From NCBI GenBank assembly GCA_949283235.1, contig CASDRY010000038.1, positions 1 to 64,000 of the forward strand: a stretch of DNA of 64,000 nt, written 5' to 3'. The notes beneath the pieces were generated by a model, which saw only the letters and a list, made by a program, of their open reading frames with translations, was not told where the DNA came from and ran no database searches. How positions within the stretch are numbered: position 1 is the stretch's first letter; every line of letters starts with the position of its first letter. Position numbers and translations under genes: made by a program. Positions 8,917-17,550 of this stretch are shown here, piece by piece. The DNA is from an uncultured Spirochaetales bacterium (GTDB lineage: Bacteria; Spirochaetota; Spirochaetia; Sphaerochaetales; Sphaerochaetaceae).

Positions 8917-10025
8917 TTCAGCTCCTGATTCTCATCCCAGGGAAATCCAGAAAAGACAGGCTTACCTGTATAAGCATTAGCCTTTATCTCACCTCTCATG
9001 ACCTTCAGAACTTCGCCAGCCATCTCCTCCTGTTCAACCTCTCCTGGATAGAGAACTACAGGAGCTATCCACCCTGTGCGCCTTCTTACTTCTTCCGCGA
9101 TATCATCAAAACGGAGAAGCCCTCCAGTGAGGATAATTGCATCCACATTTCCTGAAAGCACAGCAGCCATCGCTCCTATCGACTTGCATAGCTGGTACCC
9201 CATTGTCTTCCAGACAAGAGATGCATGCACATCTCCATCCTCTACCATTTTGTGGACTTTATCTGAATCAGAGGTACCGAAGTGGCTGACAAACCCACCA
9301 GAACGTGAACACATAGCTTCCAGTTCTTGAGGAGTATGTGTCTCTAGATACTTAGCTATTTCCATTATAGGGATACTTCCAAGTCTTGTCGGTGTGAAGG
9401 GCCCATCACCTCCTGCCCCTTCAGTGCCGTCTATCATCCTTCCATTCTTATGTGCAGCAACTGTTATTCCTCCATCTATGTGACAGACAATGAAGGAGCA
9501 TTCTTCATAGCTTTTACCAAGCTTAGCAGCATAAAGCCTTGCAACGCCCTTCTGATTCAGGACATGGGACTGGGCTCTTCGATAAACACCTTTCAATCCT
9601 GTAATACGAGCAATATCATCGAATTCATCTACGTTTGTAGGATTGAGAGTGAACATAGGCTTTGAATACTGTGTTCCGAATTCATAGGCCATCATCACGC
9701 CAAGCTTAGCAGGATGATCGCTTCCCCCTTTATCATCTCTCGTATCCTCATAGAGTTTTCTGTCGATAATCATCACTCCTTCTTTCTGGGAGTAAGCACA
9801 CCCTCCTCTACCGACAAAAACATCTATGCTTGCAATATCTATAGAATGCTTTTCAAGAATGCTGAGAACTACCTGCTTCCTGTATGGAAGCTGATCATTT
9901 GTTGTCGGGAAGCTAAGGAGAAGAGGAGCATCGTGGAAGATACTCTCTGTAAAGATATTCGTATCATCATCAAAGACACTTATCTTCGTTGAAGTTGAAC
10001 CAGGGTTAATTACAAGAATCCTCAT
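8913..10025 (-). CDS. buk: Butyrate kinase
   Basis: 370 residues, normal length for the acetate/butyrate kinase (ASKHA) fold. The N-terminal phosphate loop is VINPGSTSTKISVF, followed by VGRGGCAYSQKEG, SHVLNQKGVARLYA, CHIDGGITVAAHKNGR and the butyrate-kinase-specific EGAGGDGPFTPTRLGSIP. It interconverts butyryl phosphate and butyrate with ATP. No phosphotransbutyrylase (ptb) is adjacent; it heads an operon with the GlpA-like module instead. The ribosome site is poor (AAGG lies one base from ATG), while TACTAT and TATACA lie 8 and 5 nt before ATG, so a very short leader is possible. Confidence 0.93.
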   Translation of the reverse strand: MRILVINPGSTSTKISVFDDDTNIFTESIFHDAPLLLSFPTTNDQLPYRKQVVLSILEKHSIDIASIDVFVGRGGCAYSQKEGVMIIDRKLYEDTRDDKGGSDHPAKLGVMMAYEFGTQYSKPMFTLNPTNVDEFDDIARITGLKGVYRRAQSHVLNQKGVARLYAAKLGKSYEECSFIVCHIDGGITVAAHKNGRMIDGTEGAGGDGPFTPTRLGSIPIMEIAKYLETHTPQELEAMCSRSGGFVSHFGTSDSDKVHKMVEDGDVHASLVWKTMGYQLCKSIGAMAAVLSGNVDAIILTGGLLRFDDIAEEVRRRTGWIAPVVLYPGEVEQEEMAGEVLKVMRGEIKANAYTGKPVFSGFPWDENQELK

Positions 10026-10103
10026 ACCTTTGTATAGTAGCAGGATTATGGAAACTTTTCAGACAAATCCTTATAATCCTCAGGGTTTTAGGATAGGTAA
10101 AGA

Positions 10104-10397
10104 ATGCTATATATCATCTGCATGGTTATTGGAATCATACTTTCTCGTTTACTTCGGCTTCAGCGAATAGCCCGACAGATCGGGTGGGCACAGACAACTG
10201 TAACTCTCATTCTCATAGCCTGCATGGGATATAAACTTGGAAGCAGACCAGGCTTTCTCAAGGAGATATCATCAATGGGGATGATGTCATTGCTTTACTG
10301 CATAATTCCCTCAGTGTTCTCCATCATCCTTGTCTTTGTCGTGACAAGATACGTACTGAAAGAGAAGAAGAACGGGAGGAATAAGGACTCATGGTAA
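10104..10397 (+). CDS. LysO family exporter, N-terminal part as a separate gene
   Basis: 97 residues with three hydrophobic segments. It corresponds to the first third of the approximately 300-residue lysine exporter LysO (YbjE, DUF340). The next gene supplies the remaining 199 residues, and together they equal one full-length LysO. A TATAAT at 10072-10077 provides a promoter, and a weak AGG site precedes the ATG. The two genes overlap by 7 bp. The split is a clean two-gene arrangement, because the second gene has its own purine-rich ribosome site. Confidence 0.8.
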   Translation: MLYIICMVIGIILSRLLRLQRIARQIGWAQTTVTLILIACMGYKLGSRPGFLKEISSMGMMSLLYCIIPSVFSIILVFVVTRYVLKEKKNGRNKDSW

Positions 10398-10990
10398 TTC
10401 TCGCTCTCATAGCGCTGGCGCTTGGAACACTTCTTGGCTATTTCCTTCCAGACAACTCCACATTAATATCTCTCACAGGTGCTACCGATACCTACCTCAT
10501 AATCCTCATGATACTTGTAGGGGTATCGATTGGTTTCAATGATGGAATACTGGAGAAGCTGAAAAAACATACGCTTCATATAATAGTCATACCTACATGC
10601 ATCATTATCGCAACCATTCTCGGTGGTGTTGTCTGCTCATTTATCTCAGGCTATCCGATGAATATCTCGACAGCTATTGCCGCAGGTCTTGGATGGTATA
10701 GCTTATCCGGAGTCACAATGACGGATTTCGTAGGAGCGCAAATCGGAACAATCACATTCATGAGCTCCCTTATGAGGGAGATATTCAGCTTCCTGACAAT
10801 ACCTTTCATCAGTTACTACATGAACTATTCTACAGCTATAGCTCCAGCAGCAGCCACCAGCGAGGATACGACCCTTGGCATGATGATAAAATACACAGAT
10901 GCGGAGCATGTTGTTATCAGCCTTCTAAATGGGGCAATAATATCAGCAGCGGTTCCATTCCTCATTCCATTCTGTCTTGCTGTATTCTGA
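10391..10990 (+). CDS. lysO: LysO family lysine exporter, C-terminal part
   Basis: 199 residues, strongly hydrophobic, with DUF340/LysO motifs SIGFNDGILEKLKKH, ISTAIAAGLGWYSLSGV, GAQIGTITFMSSLMREIFSF and LLNGAIISAAVPFLIP. In E. coli, LysO exports L-lysine and thialysine; here the transporter is probably a complex of this protein and the upstream 97-residue protein. ATG 10391 lies inside the end of the upstream gene (ATGGTAA), with GGGAGG and AAGGA upstream. No leader element for lysine sensing (L-box) was found in the short upstream gap. Confidence 0.85.
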   Translation: MVILALIALALGTLLGYFLPDNSTLISLTGATDTYLIILMILVGVSIGFNDGILEKLKKHTLHIIVIPTCIIIATILGGVVCSFISGYPMNISTAIAAGLGWYSLSGVTMTDFVGAQIGTITFMSSLMREIFSFLTIPFISYYMNYSTAIAPAAATSEDTTLGMMIKYTDAEHVVISLLNGAIISAAVPFLIPFCLAVF

Positions 10991-11137
10991 GCCTGTTCGA
11001 TAGCAGCTAATACACTGTCAATCTTTCTCTTTTAAGGTTCTATCGTTTTTAATTTCTATCAAAACAGGTGTAAAAACTATTGTTTTGCTGTATTTCAAAA
11101 ACGAGCCCGATCAACATTTAAAGTCTGAAAGAAAAAG

Positions 11138-11160
11138 CCTGCCGTTTCATTTGCGACAGG
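11138..11160 (-). terminator. Terminator of the histone-tailed protein gene
   Basis: Minus strand CCTGTCG, a 9-nt loop and CGGCAGG (one G-U pair), followed by CTTTTTCTTTC. Confidence 0.75.
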
Positions 11161-11190
11161 TTTCTCATCCCCAATACATTAAATAATTCC

Positions 11191-11763
11191 TTATTTAGTT
11201 TTCTGAGCTGTTTTCTTCTTTTGCGGAGCTTTCTTTGCATCTCCAGCTTTCTTCTTCGGAGCTTTAGGGGCTTCCTCTGCTTTCTTCGCTTTTGGAGCAG
11301 TTGGCGCTTCCTCAGTTTTCTTCGTTTTTGGAGTAGCTGGTGCTTCTTCAGCTTCGCTCTTCTCTTCCTCTGGAGCTTTTACCTCTGCTGATTCTGCAGG
11401 AACATCCTCTACAGTCTCAGAAGCTGTTGGTTGTTCCGCTTCTTCAGAGAAGAGGTCCATCTCTTCTGCTTTCTCCTCTGAAGTCTTCTCTGCAGGTTTC
11501 TCAGCCTTTTTAGGATCATCCCATGCAAGATTTCCTTCCTTGTCAGTGTAGGTATAGGCAATTGCATAGTAGATTATAGGATCCTTCTCCTTCCATCTTC
11601 TGTAAGCTGCAGATACAGCTGAGGCCATACCTCGGTTATTCACATAGTCCTTGCCTTTATCGAGCATGATAGCTCTCAAAGCACCAAGTGAAATCTGAAC
11701 CTTTTTCGAATACAGAGCAATCGCAAGCTCTCCAATGAAGTCATAGATTTCCTCGTTCGTCAT
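11191..11763 (-). CDS. Unknown protein with histone H1-like lysine/alanine/proline tail
   Basis: 190 residues of three parts. Residues 1-80 form a compact domain (EEIYDFIGELAIALYSKK, YRRWKEKDPIIYYAIAYTY) that I do not recognise. Residues about 85-140 are very acidic. Residues about 140-190 are basic and repetitive, built on a roughly 12-residue unit (EEAPATPKTKKT, EEAPTAPKAKKA, EEAPKAPKKKAG) and ending in KKKTAQKTK. Such tails resemble bacterial H1-like proteins and would bind DNA or RNA non-specifically. Expression should be strong: AGGAGG sits 5-6 nt before ATG and a good terminator follows. It is monocistronic between lysO and valS. Function is not known; nucleoid or RNA association is inferred from the tail only. 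Confidence 0.75.
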   Translation of the reverse strand: MTNEEIYDFIGELAIALYSKKVQISLGALRAIMLDKGKDYVNNRGMASAVSAAYRRWKEKDPIIYYAIAYTYTDKEGNLAWDDPKKAEKPAEKTSEEKAEEMDLFSEEAEQPTASETVEDVPAESAEVKAPEEEKSEAEEAPATPKTKKTEEAPTAPKAKKAEEAPKAPKKKAGDAKKAPQKKKTAQKTK

Positions 11764-11852
11764 ATTTTCCTCCTGAGAATGATGGTAATCTCGGATAAAA
11801 GGAAAATGTATCTGATATTTCTATATATTATCTCCACATTTCAGATGAAAAC

Positions 11853-11880
11853 AGGCTACCTGCCATTTGACAGATAGCCT
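11853..11880 (-). terminator. Terminator of valS
   Basis: Minus strand 12-bp stem AGGCTATCTGTC / GGCAGGTAGCCT with an AAAT loop and two G-U pairs, followed by GTTTTC. Confidence 0.8.
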
Positions 11881-11903
11881 CAATTCTCAATGAAAAACAG
11901 AAC

Positions 11904-14555
11904 TCAGAAGGATTTCAGCAGTTCGATATGCTCTTTGCTCTTCTGAATCTTATCCTCGAATTCAGCTTTCTTAGACTTCTCCTTCTCCACTGCTTCTGGT
12001 TTTGCATGTGAGATGAAGTTTTCATTGGAAAGCTTCTTCACTGAACCCTCGAGAAGCTTTTCATTCTTCTCGATTTCGTTCTGCAGTCTCTTGATCTCTG
12101 CATCGATATCTATAGCTTCACGAACAAAGATAAAAGCTTCGAAACCAATACCAGTTGCAGGAAGGGCACCTTTTACGTCTTCCTTTCCTTCTGTATCAAT
12201 TGTAACACTGGAAGCTGACATGAAAGTTGCAAGAAGCGAAGCTTCCTCCTTCATGAAAGCTGATGCCGCGTTGTCAGCAACAATCCTGATTACTACACGG
12301 AGCTTCTTCTCAGGAGCAATCTGGAGATTTGCACGAGCTGCACGAACAAGACGAGCAGCTTCCTGAAGAATAGAAACAAGGGAATCTGCTTCCTTATCCT
12401 CAAGCTCCGCACTGAACTGAGGATACTCTGCGCATATTACATCACCCTTATGATTAGGCAGCTTCTGATAAATCTCCTCGGTGATGAATGAGAGGAATGG
12501 ATGCATGAGGCGCATGCTCTTCTCTAGGATATCCATAAGAATCGATACCTGAAGATCCTTCTCCTCATCGCTTCCATGAAGCAAGCGGCCTTTTGATGCT
12601 TCGATATACCAGTCACAGAAGTCATTCCAGAAGAATGAGTAGATAGTCTGGGCAGCTTCATTGAAGCGGTAGTTCTCCATAGCGGAGGCTATCTCCCCTG
12701 CAGCTGCATTGAATCTGGAATAGATCCATCTGTCCATGATGGAGAGTTTATCACGCTGGATATCAACAAGATTCCTACCCTCGATATTCATCAGAAGATA
12801 TCTTGTAGCGTTCCAGATCTTGTTAGCGAATCTGGATCCAAGACGGAATGAATCCATATCAATCATGACATCCTGGCCCTGTGCGGCAAGGTAGCAGAGA
12901 GTGAACTTCATAGCGTCTGCGCCATACTTGTCGATGACTTCAATCGGATCAATACCGTTTCCAAGCGACTTGGACATCTTTCTTCCCTGGATATCCCTTA
13001 CAAGACCTGTAATAACAATATCCCTGAAAGGAGCCTTTCCAAGGAACTCCTCGGATGCCATGATCATCCTTGAGATCCAGAAGAAGATGATATCATAAGC
13101 AGATACAAGAGTATTTGTAGGGAAGAACTTCTCAAGATCCGGTGTCTTGTCAGGCCATCCAAGTGTGGAGAATGGCCATAGCCATGAAGAGAACCATGTA
13201 TCAAGCACATCCTCATCCTGCTTGAGGTTATGGCTGTGGCAATCAGGACACTCATCAGGATTCTCTCTGGAAACAATCATCTTACCGCAATCCTGGCAAT
13301 ACCAGACAGGAATACGATGACCCCACCAAAGCTGACGGGAAATACACCAGTCACGTATTGTCTCCATCCAGTGAACATATGTGTTCTCCCATCTTCTCGG
13401 GTAGAATACGATATCACCATTTCTCCATGCTGCAAGAGCTTTATCCGCCAATGTCTTCATGCTTACGAACCACTGCTCAGAAAGATATGGTTCAACTGTG
13501 GTATGACAGCGGTAGCAATGGCCCACATCATGAGCGTGGTCTGTAGTCTTAACAAGATAACCACCCTTCTCAAGATCCTCAACAACAAGCTTCCTCGCCT
13601 CTTCAGCTTTCATTCCTCTGTATTTCTCAGGGACATTCTCATTCAGAGTTCCATCAGGATTCAGCAGGTTTATAGCCTCGAGGTTATGTCTTCTTCCACA
13701 CTCCCAGTCATTTGGATCATGAGCTGGAGTAATCTTGACCATACCTGTGCCGAATTCCTTATCGACAAAGCTATCTGTAATGATCTTTATCTTTCTGTCA
13801 GTAAGCGGCAGTAACAGTTCCTTGCCTACAACAGAGGTATAACGCTCATCCTCTGGATTCACTGCAACAGCAACATCTCCGAACATCGTTTCAGGACGTG
13901 TTGTAGCAACCGTAATGAACCCAGAACCATCTGCATATGGGTATCTTACATCATAAAGCTTTCCAGGAACGTTCTCATACTCAACCTCATCATCTGCGAG
14001 AGCTGTACCACACTTAGGACAGTAATTTACAAGATATTTGCCCTTATAGATGAGTCCTCTTTCATACAGTGTAACGAAAGCCTCACGTACAGCACGTGAA
14101 AGCCCCTCATCCATTGTGAATCTCTCATGATCCCAATCACAGGAACAGCCCATCTTTTCAAGCTGCTTCTTTATGATATCGTGATGCTTCTCCTTAACCT
14201 GCCATGTGCGCTCAACAAACTTCTCGCGTCCAAGGTCCTGTCTTCTCAGACCTTCCTTCTGAAGCTGCCTCTCAACAACATTCTGTGTTGCGATACCAGC
14301 ATGGTCAGTACCAGGAACCCAGAGAGTCGGACGACCTAGCATTCTATGATACCTTACAATGATATCCTGCAAGCTGTTATTCAGGGCATGGCCCATATGA
14401 AGGATGCCTGTTACGTTTGGAGGCGGCATTACAACTGAAAAATGTTCTTTATCAGAGGAAGATGGACCAAATTCCTTCTTTCTCTTCCACTCTGCGTATA
14501 TTCTCTCTTCAAAATCCTTAGGATCGTAGTTGCGTGCAAGTTCTACTGCTTTCAT
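11904..14555 (-). CDS. valS: Valyl-tRNA synthetase
   Basis: 883 residues from ATG 14555, which follows GGAGG by 4 nt; an upstream in-frame start adds 11 residues without a site. Class Ia motifs: PPPNVTGILHMGHALNN (HIGH equivalent), GTDHAGIATQ (valine-specific), the CP1 editing domain with TTRPETMFGDVAVAV, zinc-type cysteines CPKCG and CQDCG...CPDCH, and GRKMSKSLGNGIDP (KMSKS). The C-terminus ends in the usual ValS coiled-coil arm (about residues 820-883). It charges tRNA-Val. No T-box or other leader element is visible upstream. Confidence 0.98.
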   Translation of the reverse strand: MKAVELARNYDPKDFEERIYAEWKRKKEFGPSSSDKEHFSVVMPPPNVTGILHMGHALNNSLQDIIVRYHRMLGRPTLWVPGTDHAGIATQNVVERQLQKEGLRRQDLGREKFVERTWQVKEKHHDIIKKQLEKMGCSCDWDHERFTMDEGLSRAVREAFVTLYERGLIYKGKYLVNYCPKCGTALADDEVEYENVPGKLYDVRYPYADGSGFITVATTRPETMFGDVAVAVNPEDERYTSVVGKELLLPLTDRKIKIITDSFVDKEFGTGMVKITPAHDPNDWECGRRHNLEAINLLNPDGTLNENVPEKYRGMKAEEARKLVVEDLEKGGYLVKTTDHAHDVGHCYRCHTTVEPYLSEQWFVSMKTLADKALAAWRNGDIVFYPRRWENTYVHWMETIRDWCISRQLWWGHRIPVWYCQDCGKMIVSRENPDECPDCHSHNLKQDEDVLDTWFSSWLWPFSTLGWPDKTPDLEKFFPTNTLVSAYDIIFFWISRMIMASEEFLGKAPFRDIVITGLVRDIQGRKMSKSLGNGIDPIEVIDKYGADAMKFTLCYLAAQGQDVMIDMDSFRLGSRFANKIWNATRYLLMNIEGRNLVDIQRDKLSIMDRWIYSRFNAAAGEIASAMENYRFNEAAQTIYSFFWNDFCDWYIEASKGRLLHGSDEEKDLQVSILMDILEKSMRLMHPFLSFITEEIYQKLPNHKGDVICAEYPQFSAELEDKEADSLVSILQEAARLVRAARANLQIAPEKKLRVVIRIVADNAASAFMKEEASLLATFMSASSVTIDTEGKEDVKGALPATGIGFEAFIFVREAIDIDAEIKRLQNEIEKNEKLLEGSVKKLSNENFISHAKPEAVEKEKSKKAEFEDKIQKSKEHIELLKSF

Positions 14556-14676
14556 AACGCCTCCATTCCGACTACAGGAGTTTATCAAATATCATGAAAT
14601 CCAACAACAGAGTGGCTTTTCTCTGTGATTGCTTCGATTCCTGGTTTATAATCATGAAAAGATATGGAGGATCAGA

Positions 14677-16134
14677 ATGAAGAAGATACTCTTCGCCGCT
14701 TCGGAATGCGTTCCGTTTGTTAAGACAGGAGGGCTTGCAGACGTTGTCGGAAGTCTGCCTCAGGCTTTCGATAAGAATGAATATGATATCCGCGTTATAA
14801 TACCTAACTACCATGCTATCAAACCAGAATGGAGGGAAAAGATGGAATGCATCTACTACTTCCAGATGGATAACAGAATTTATGTCGGAGTACATCGCCT
14901 TGAGCATGATGGAATCACATACTACTTCATAGATAATGAGCAGTATTTCGGGGGATTGGTTCCTTATTATGATCTTTATCAGGATCTTGAAAGATTTGCT
15001 TATTTCTCAAAAGCAGTGCTATCAGCACTACCTCTTATCGGGTTCCGCCCAGATATCATTCATTGCCATGACTGGCAGACATCACTAATTCCTGTTTATC
15101 TCAATACAGTATTCCAGGGCGACCCGTTCTTCCGTGGAATCAGGACTGTGTTCACAATTCATAATATCCGCTTCAAAGGAGAGTGGGATGTGGGCCATAT
15201 AAGATGGGTATCAGCGCTTCCTGATGAAGTCTTCGAGCCAGGACTTCTTGTTAGTCCTTATCAGGACAGGTCCATACCGAAGAATGACTGGAACTGCACA
15301 ATGATGAGAGGAGGTCTCGTCTACTCCGACTACATAACAACTGTCAGCAACAGCTATGCATGGGAAATCCAGACACCTGAATTCGGAGAAGGTCTTGAAG
15401 ATATTCTTAAGTGGAGACATGAACGACTCTGGGGAATCATAAATGGTATAGACTACAAAGTATGGGACCCGAAGACAGATAAGAACATCGAGAACAACTA
15501 TTCAATCAAGGACAGGAAGTCCAAGAGAAAGAAGAACAAGACTGCACTGCAGAAGGAGATGGGACTTCCTGAGAATCCTGATGTGCTGACCCTTGCTATT
15601 GTCTCCCGTCTCACCGATCAGAAAGGTCTTGATATCATCGACCAGGTAATGGACCAGATTCTGTCGCTGAATGTAAACCTCATTGTCCTCGGTACAGGTG
15701 ACCAGTATTACGAGAATATGTTCAGATATTATCAGGGAAAGTATCCTGACAAAGTCAGAGCTGCGATAACCTACTCCGATCCTCTTGCCCACAGAATCTA
15801 TGCAGGCGCTGATGCAATCCTTGTTCCATCTGCATTTGAACCATGTGGACTGACTCAGCTCATATCTCTGCGCTATGGAATGATTCCTATTGTCCATGAA
15901 ATCGGAGGACTTAAGGATACAGTCAAGCCTTTCAATGAATATGAGGACAAGGGAACTGGATTCTCATTCCACAATTACACAGGAGGAGATCTTCTTGACC
16001 GCATAAAGCATGCAGAATGGATCTGGTACAACAGACATGAACTCTGGGACCACATGCAGAAGAGAGGCATGGAAGAAGATTGGTCATGGAAGAAATCCGC
16101 AGAGATTTATAAAGATCTCTACTCGAGAATGTAA
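14677..16134 (+). CDS. glgA: Glycogen (starch) synthase, ADP-glucose type
   Basis: 485 residues from ATG 14677, which has GGAGG 6-7 nt upstream; an upstream in-frame start would add 16 implausible residues. The GT5 N-terminal KTGGLADVVGSLPQAF motif binds ADP-glucose, IIHCHDWQTSLIPVYL follows, and the GT-B C-terminal half has SRLTDQKGLDII and PSAFEPCGLTQLISLRYG. It extends alpha-1,4-glucan for storage polysaccharide. It is divergent from valS and overlaps the DUF6506 gene by one base (TAATG). TATAAT at about 14646 is the likely -10 box. No other glg gene lies nearby. Confidence 0.96.
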   Translation: MKKILFAASECVPFVKTGGLADVVGSLPQAFDKNEYDIRVIIPNYHAIKPEWREKMECIYYFQMDNRIYVGVHRLEHDGITYYFIDNEQYFGGLVPYYDLYQDLERFAYFSKAVLSALPLIGFRPDIIHCHDWQTSLIPVYLNTVFQGDPFFRGIRTVFTIHNIRFKGEWDVGHIRWVSALPDEVFEPGLLVSPYQDRSIPKNDWNCTMMRGGLVYSDYITTVSNSYAWEIQTPEFGEGLEDILKWRHERLWGIINGIDYKVWDPKTDKNIENNYSIKDRKSKRKKNKTALQKEMGLPENPDVLTLAIVSRLTDQKGLDIIDQVMDQILSLNVNLIVLGTGDQYYENMFRYYQGKYPDKVRAAITYSDPLAHRIYAGADAILVPSAFEPCGLTQLISLRYGMIPIVHEIGGLKDTVKPFNEYEDKGTGFSFHNYTGGDLLDRIKHAEWIWYNRHELWDHMQKRGMEEDWSWKKSAEIYKDLYSRM

Positions 16135-16415
16135 TGAAGTATGCATTTCTAATAATGGGACCGTACAACTCTGAGAAAGATGATGTACGGTTTCCATCTT
16201 CTACAACAAGAATGATTGGAGTCAGCAATCTAGATGAGGCATGTTCAATAGCAGCTACCCTCCTCTCCGAAGGATATGCTGCTATTGAGTTATGCGGGGC
16301 TTTCGGAGAAGAGGGCGCGAGAAGAATCATAGAAGCAACCCACCATGAAATTGCTGTAGGCTTTGTGACACATTTTCCAGAGGATGATAGCTTATTTGAG
16401 AAAGCCTTTGGATAA
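16134..16415 (+). CDS. DUF6506 family protein
   Basis: 93 residues starting KYAFLIMGPYNSEKDDV. The compact alpha/beta fold, with AIELCGAFGEEGARRIIEA and VGFVTHFPED, matches DUF6506, whose function is unknown. The start codon overlaps the glgA stop (TAATG), so it is translated by coupling to glgA. Its 3' end overlaps the convergent XRE regulator gene by 24 bp. Confidence 0.75.
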   Translation: MKYAFLIMGPYNSEKDDVRFPSSTTRMIGVSNLDEACSIAATLLSEGYAAIELCGAFGEEGARRIIEATHHEIAVGFVTHFPEDDSLFEKAFG

Positions 16416-16997
16416 CCTGAAAGAAAACAAGCCATCCTTCGTGCAATAAATATACAGCGTTCCGCCCCTTCTGAATTTCGGCATCCTGAAACTAGGGTTC
16501 TGCTCTGGATACAATTTCTGGAAGAAATAGGCATCATCTCGGACATATGCTGCAAATGAGATGTAATGCTCCTTATTCATCTCATGATCTGCTGAGATGA
16601 AAAGCTCTTCATCTGTGTCCTCTACTCTGATAGCGTGTTTTGCATCCCCTGATATCGCATTGAGTGCTGATAGTTTTCTACCGCAGCATGTCACATTCAT
16701 TGCCCCTGTGCTTGTAATGATATTTCCACAATCAGGACAGACAAAGAATGAAAGCCTGCTTATCTTCCCTGTATTTTTTATATTCTTTGATAGCGTACCC
16801 TCGAGAAGCTGCATTAAATCAGCTCCAAGTGTATCTGCAAGTGGTTTCCATAGTGATACATCTGGAGAACCATTTCCCCGCTCCCATTTTGATACAGCCT
16901 TATTGCTGACATTCAGCTTGTATGCAAGATCCTGTTGTGTCATACCCTTTTCTTTTCTCAATTTTCTAATAAGCTTTCCAACTTTAAGTGAGTCCAT
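16392..16997 (-). CDS. XRE-family transcriptional regulator with C-terminal cysteine-rich domain
   Basis: 201 residues. Residues 1-62 form an HTH of the XRE/Cro type (KGMTQQDLAYKLNVSN, KAVSKWERGNGSPD). From about residue 85, FVCPDCGNIITSTG...CCGRKLSAL provides four cysteines in a rubredoxin/desulfoferrodoxin-like or zinc-ribbon pattern, and the remaining part resembles the desulfoferrodoxin-type beta domain seen in related clostridial regulators. The metal may sense redox or stress, which is inference. No ribosome site precedes ATG. The gene is convergent with DUF6506 and overlaps it by 24 bp. Confidence 0.8.
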   Translation of the reverse strand: MDSLKVGKLIRKLRKEKGMTQQDLAYKLNVSNKAVSKWERGNGSPDVSLWKPLADTLGADLMQLLEGTLSKNIKNTGKISRLSFFVCPDCGNIITSTGAMNVTCCGRKLSALNAISGDAKHAIRVEDTDEELFISADHEMNKEHYISFAAYVRDDAYFFQKLYPEQNPSFRMPKFRRGGTLYIYCTKDGLFSFRLSKGFLK

Positions 16998-17153
16998 AAC
17001 TGAAGTCTGAAGAAAAAGAGAGTAATAAACAACCGACGGTCCGTAGATTTAAACTGGAAGCGGTTCACAAGATTTACTGCCTATCCCAAATCTCCTTTTC
17101 TATAAGGAAACGCTATCAGAGCATGGAAGAGAAGAAAAAGGAATTTATTACCT

Positions 17154-17378
17154 TCAAGATACCTTATACTCAACCACAAAGAACTCGCTATTCAGTTCCT
17201 TTGCTTTCATCAAAATTCTTTCTATATTCTGCATGACCTCATCGGTATAATACTTCTCCCCACACTGGACGCACTCAAGACAAGGAACATTCTTGATTAT
17301 GATTGCATAATCACCAAAGACAGCAACATATGTTGTTACAGCCTCTTTAAGCTCTTTTCCACGGCAATATGAGCACAT
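17154..17378 (-). CDS. YgiT-type zinc-finger protein (MqsA-like antitoxin N-domain)
   Basis: 74 residues. CSYCRGKEL and CLECVQCGEKYY give the two-CxxC zinc site of YgiT/MqsA N-terminal domains, and FYVVEY-like residues close the protein. Stand-alone proteins of this size usually follow a DUF4258 toxin gene. GAGG sits 8 nt before the ATG. Only a short reading-frame remnant precedes it, ending 1 nt before this start, so it may be an orphan antitoxin. Confidence 0.8.
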   Translation of the reverse strand: MCSYCRGKELKEAVTTYVAVFGDYAIIIKNVPCLECVQCGEKYYTDEVMQNIERILMKAKELNSEFFVVEYKVS

Positions 17379-17379
17379 A

Positions 17380-17463
17380 TCATTTCCTCATTGTCCTGAA
17401 ATCCTGCTCAGACTTATTCCTGTTTTCAGTGATAAGAATTCTCTTAAAGTACTCTGCATTCAA
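17380..17463 (-). pseudogene. Possible remnant of a DUF4258-type toxin
   Basis: The frame directly upstream of the YgiT gene ends in a 27-codon piece with SEQDFRTMRK, resembling the DF(K/R)TR(R/K) ending of DUF4258 toxins that precede YgiT antitoxins. There is no room for the rest of such a toxin, because the anti-sigma terminator begins about 40 nt further upstream. The identification rests on a short motif and on gene order. Confidence 0.35.
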
Positions 17464-17500
17464 GACAGATAATCCTGTCAGCTGTTTTATTAAAATTAAA

Positions 17501-17518
17501 GCAGGTCCTAAGACCTGC
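17501..17518 (-). terminator. Terminator of the cysS-sigma-anti-sigma operon
   Basis: Minus strand GCAGGTC-TTAG-GACCTGC, 7-bp perfect stem, followed by TTTAATTTTAATAAAA. Confidence 0.8.
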
Positions 17519-17550
17519 TGCCTATCTCCAATCCCCAATGGCTAGGCTAT

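Noticed and set aside
10385-10400. Possible frameshift error in lysO
   Set aside because: The second frame has its own ribosome site and ATG, and two-gene LysO arrangements are plausible; the overlap ATGGTAA is typical coupling.
11058-11092. CAAAACA...TGTTTTG inverted repeat after lysO
   Set aside because: Loop of about 15-20 nt and AT-only stem; too weak to call a terminator or operator.
14572-14907. Minus-strand 111-codon frame between valS and glgA
   Set aside because: It lies antisense to the glgA start and over the promoter region, and has no domain features.
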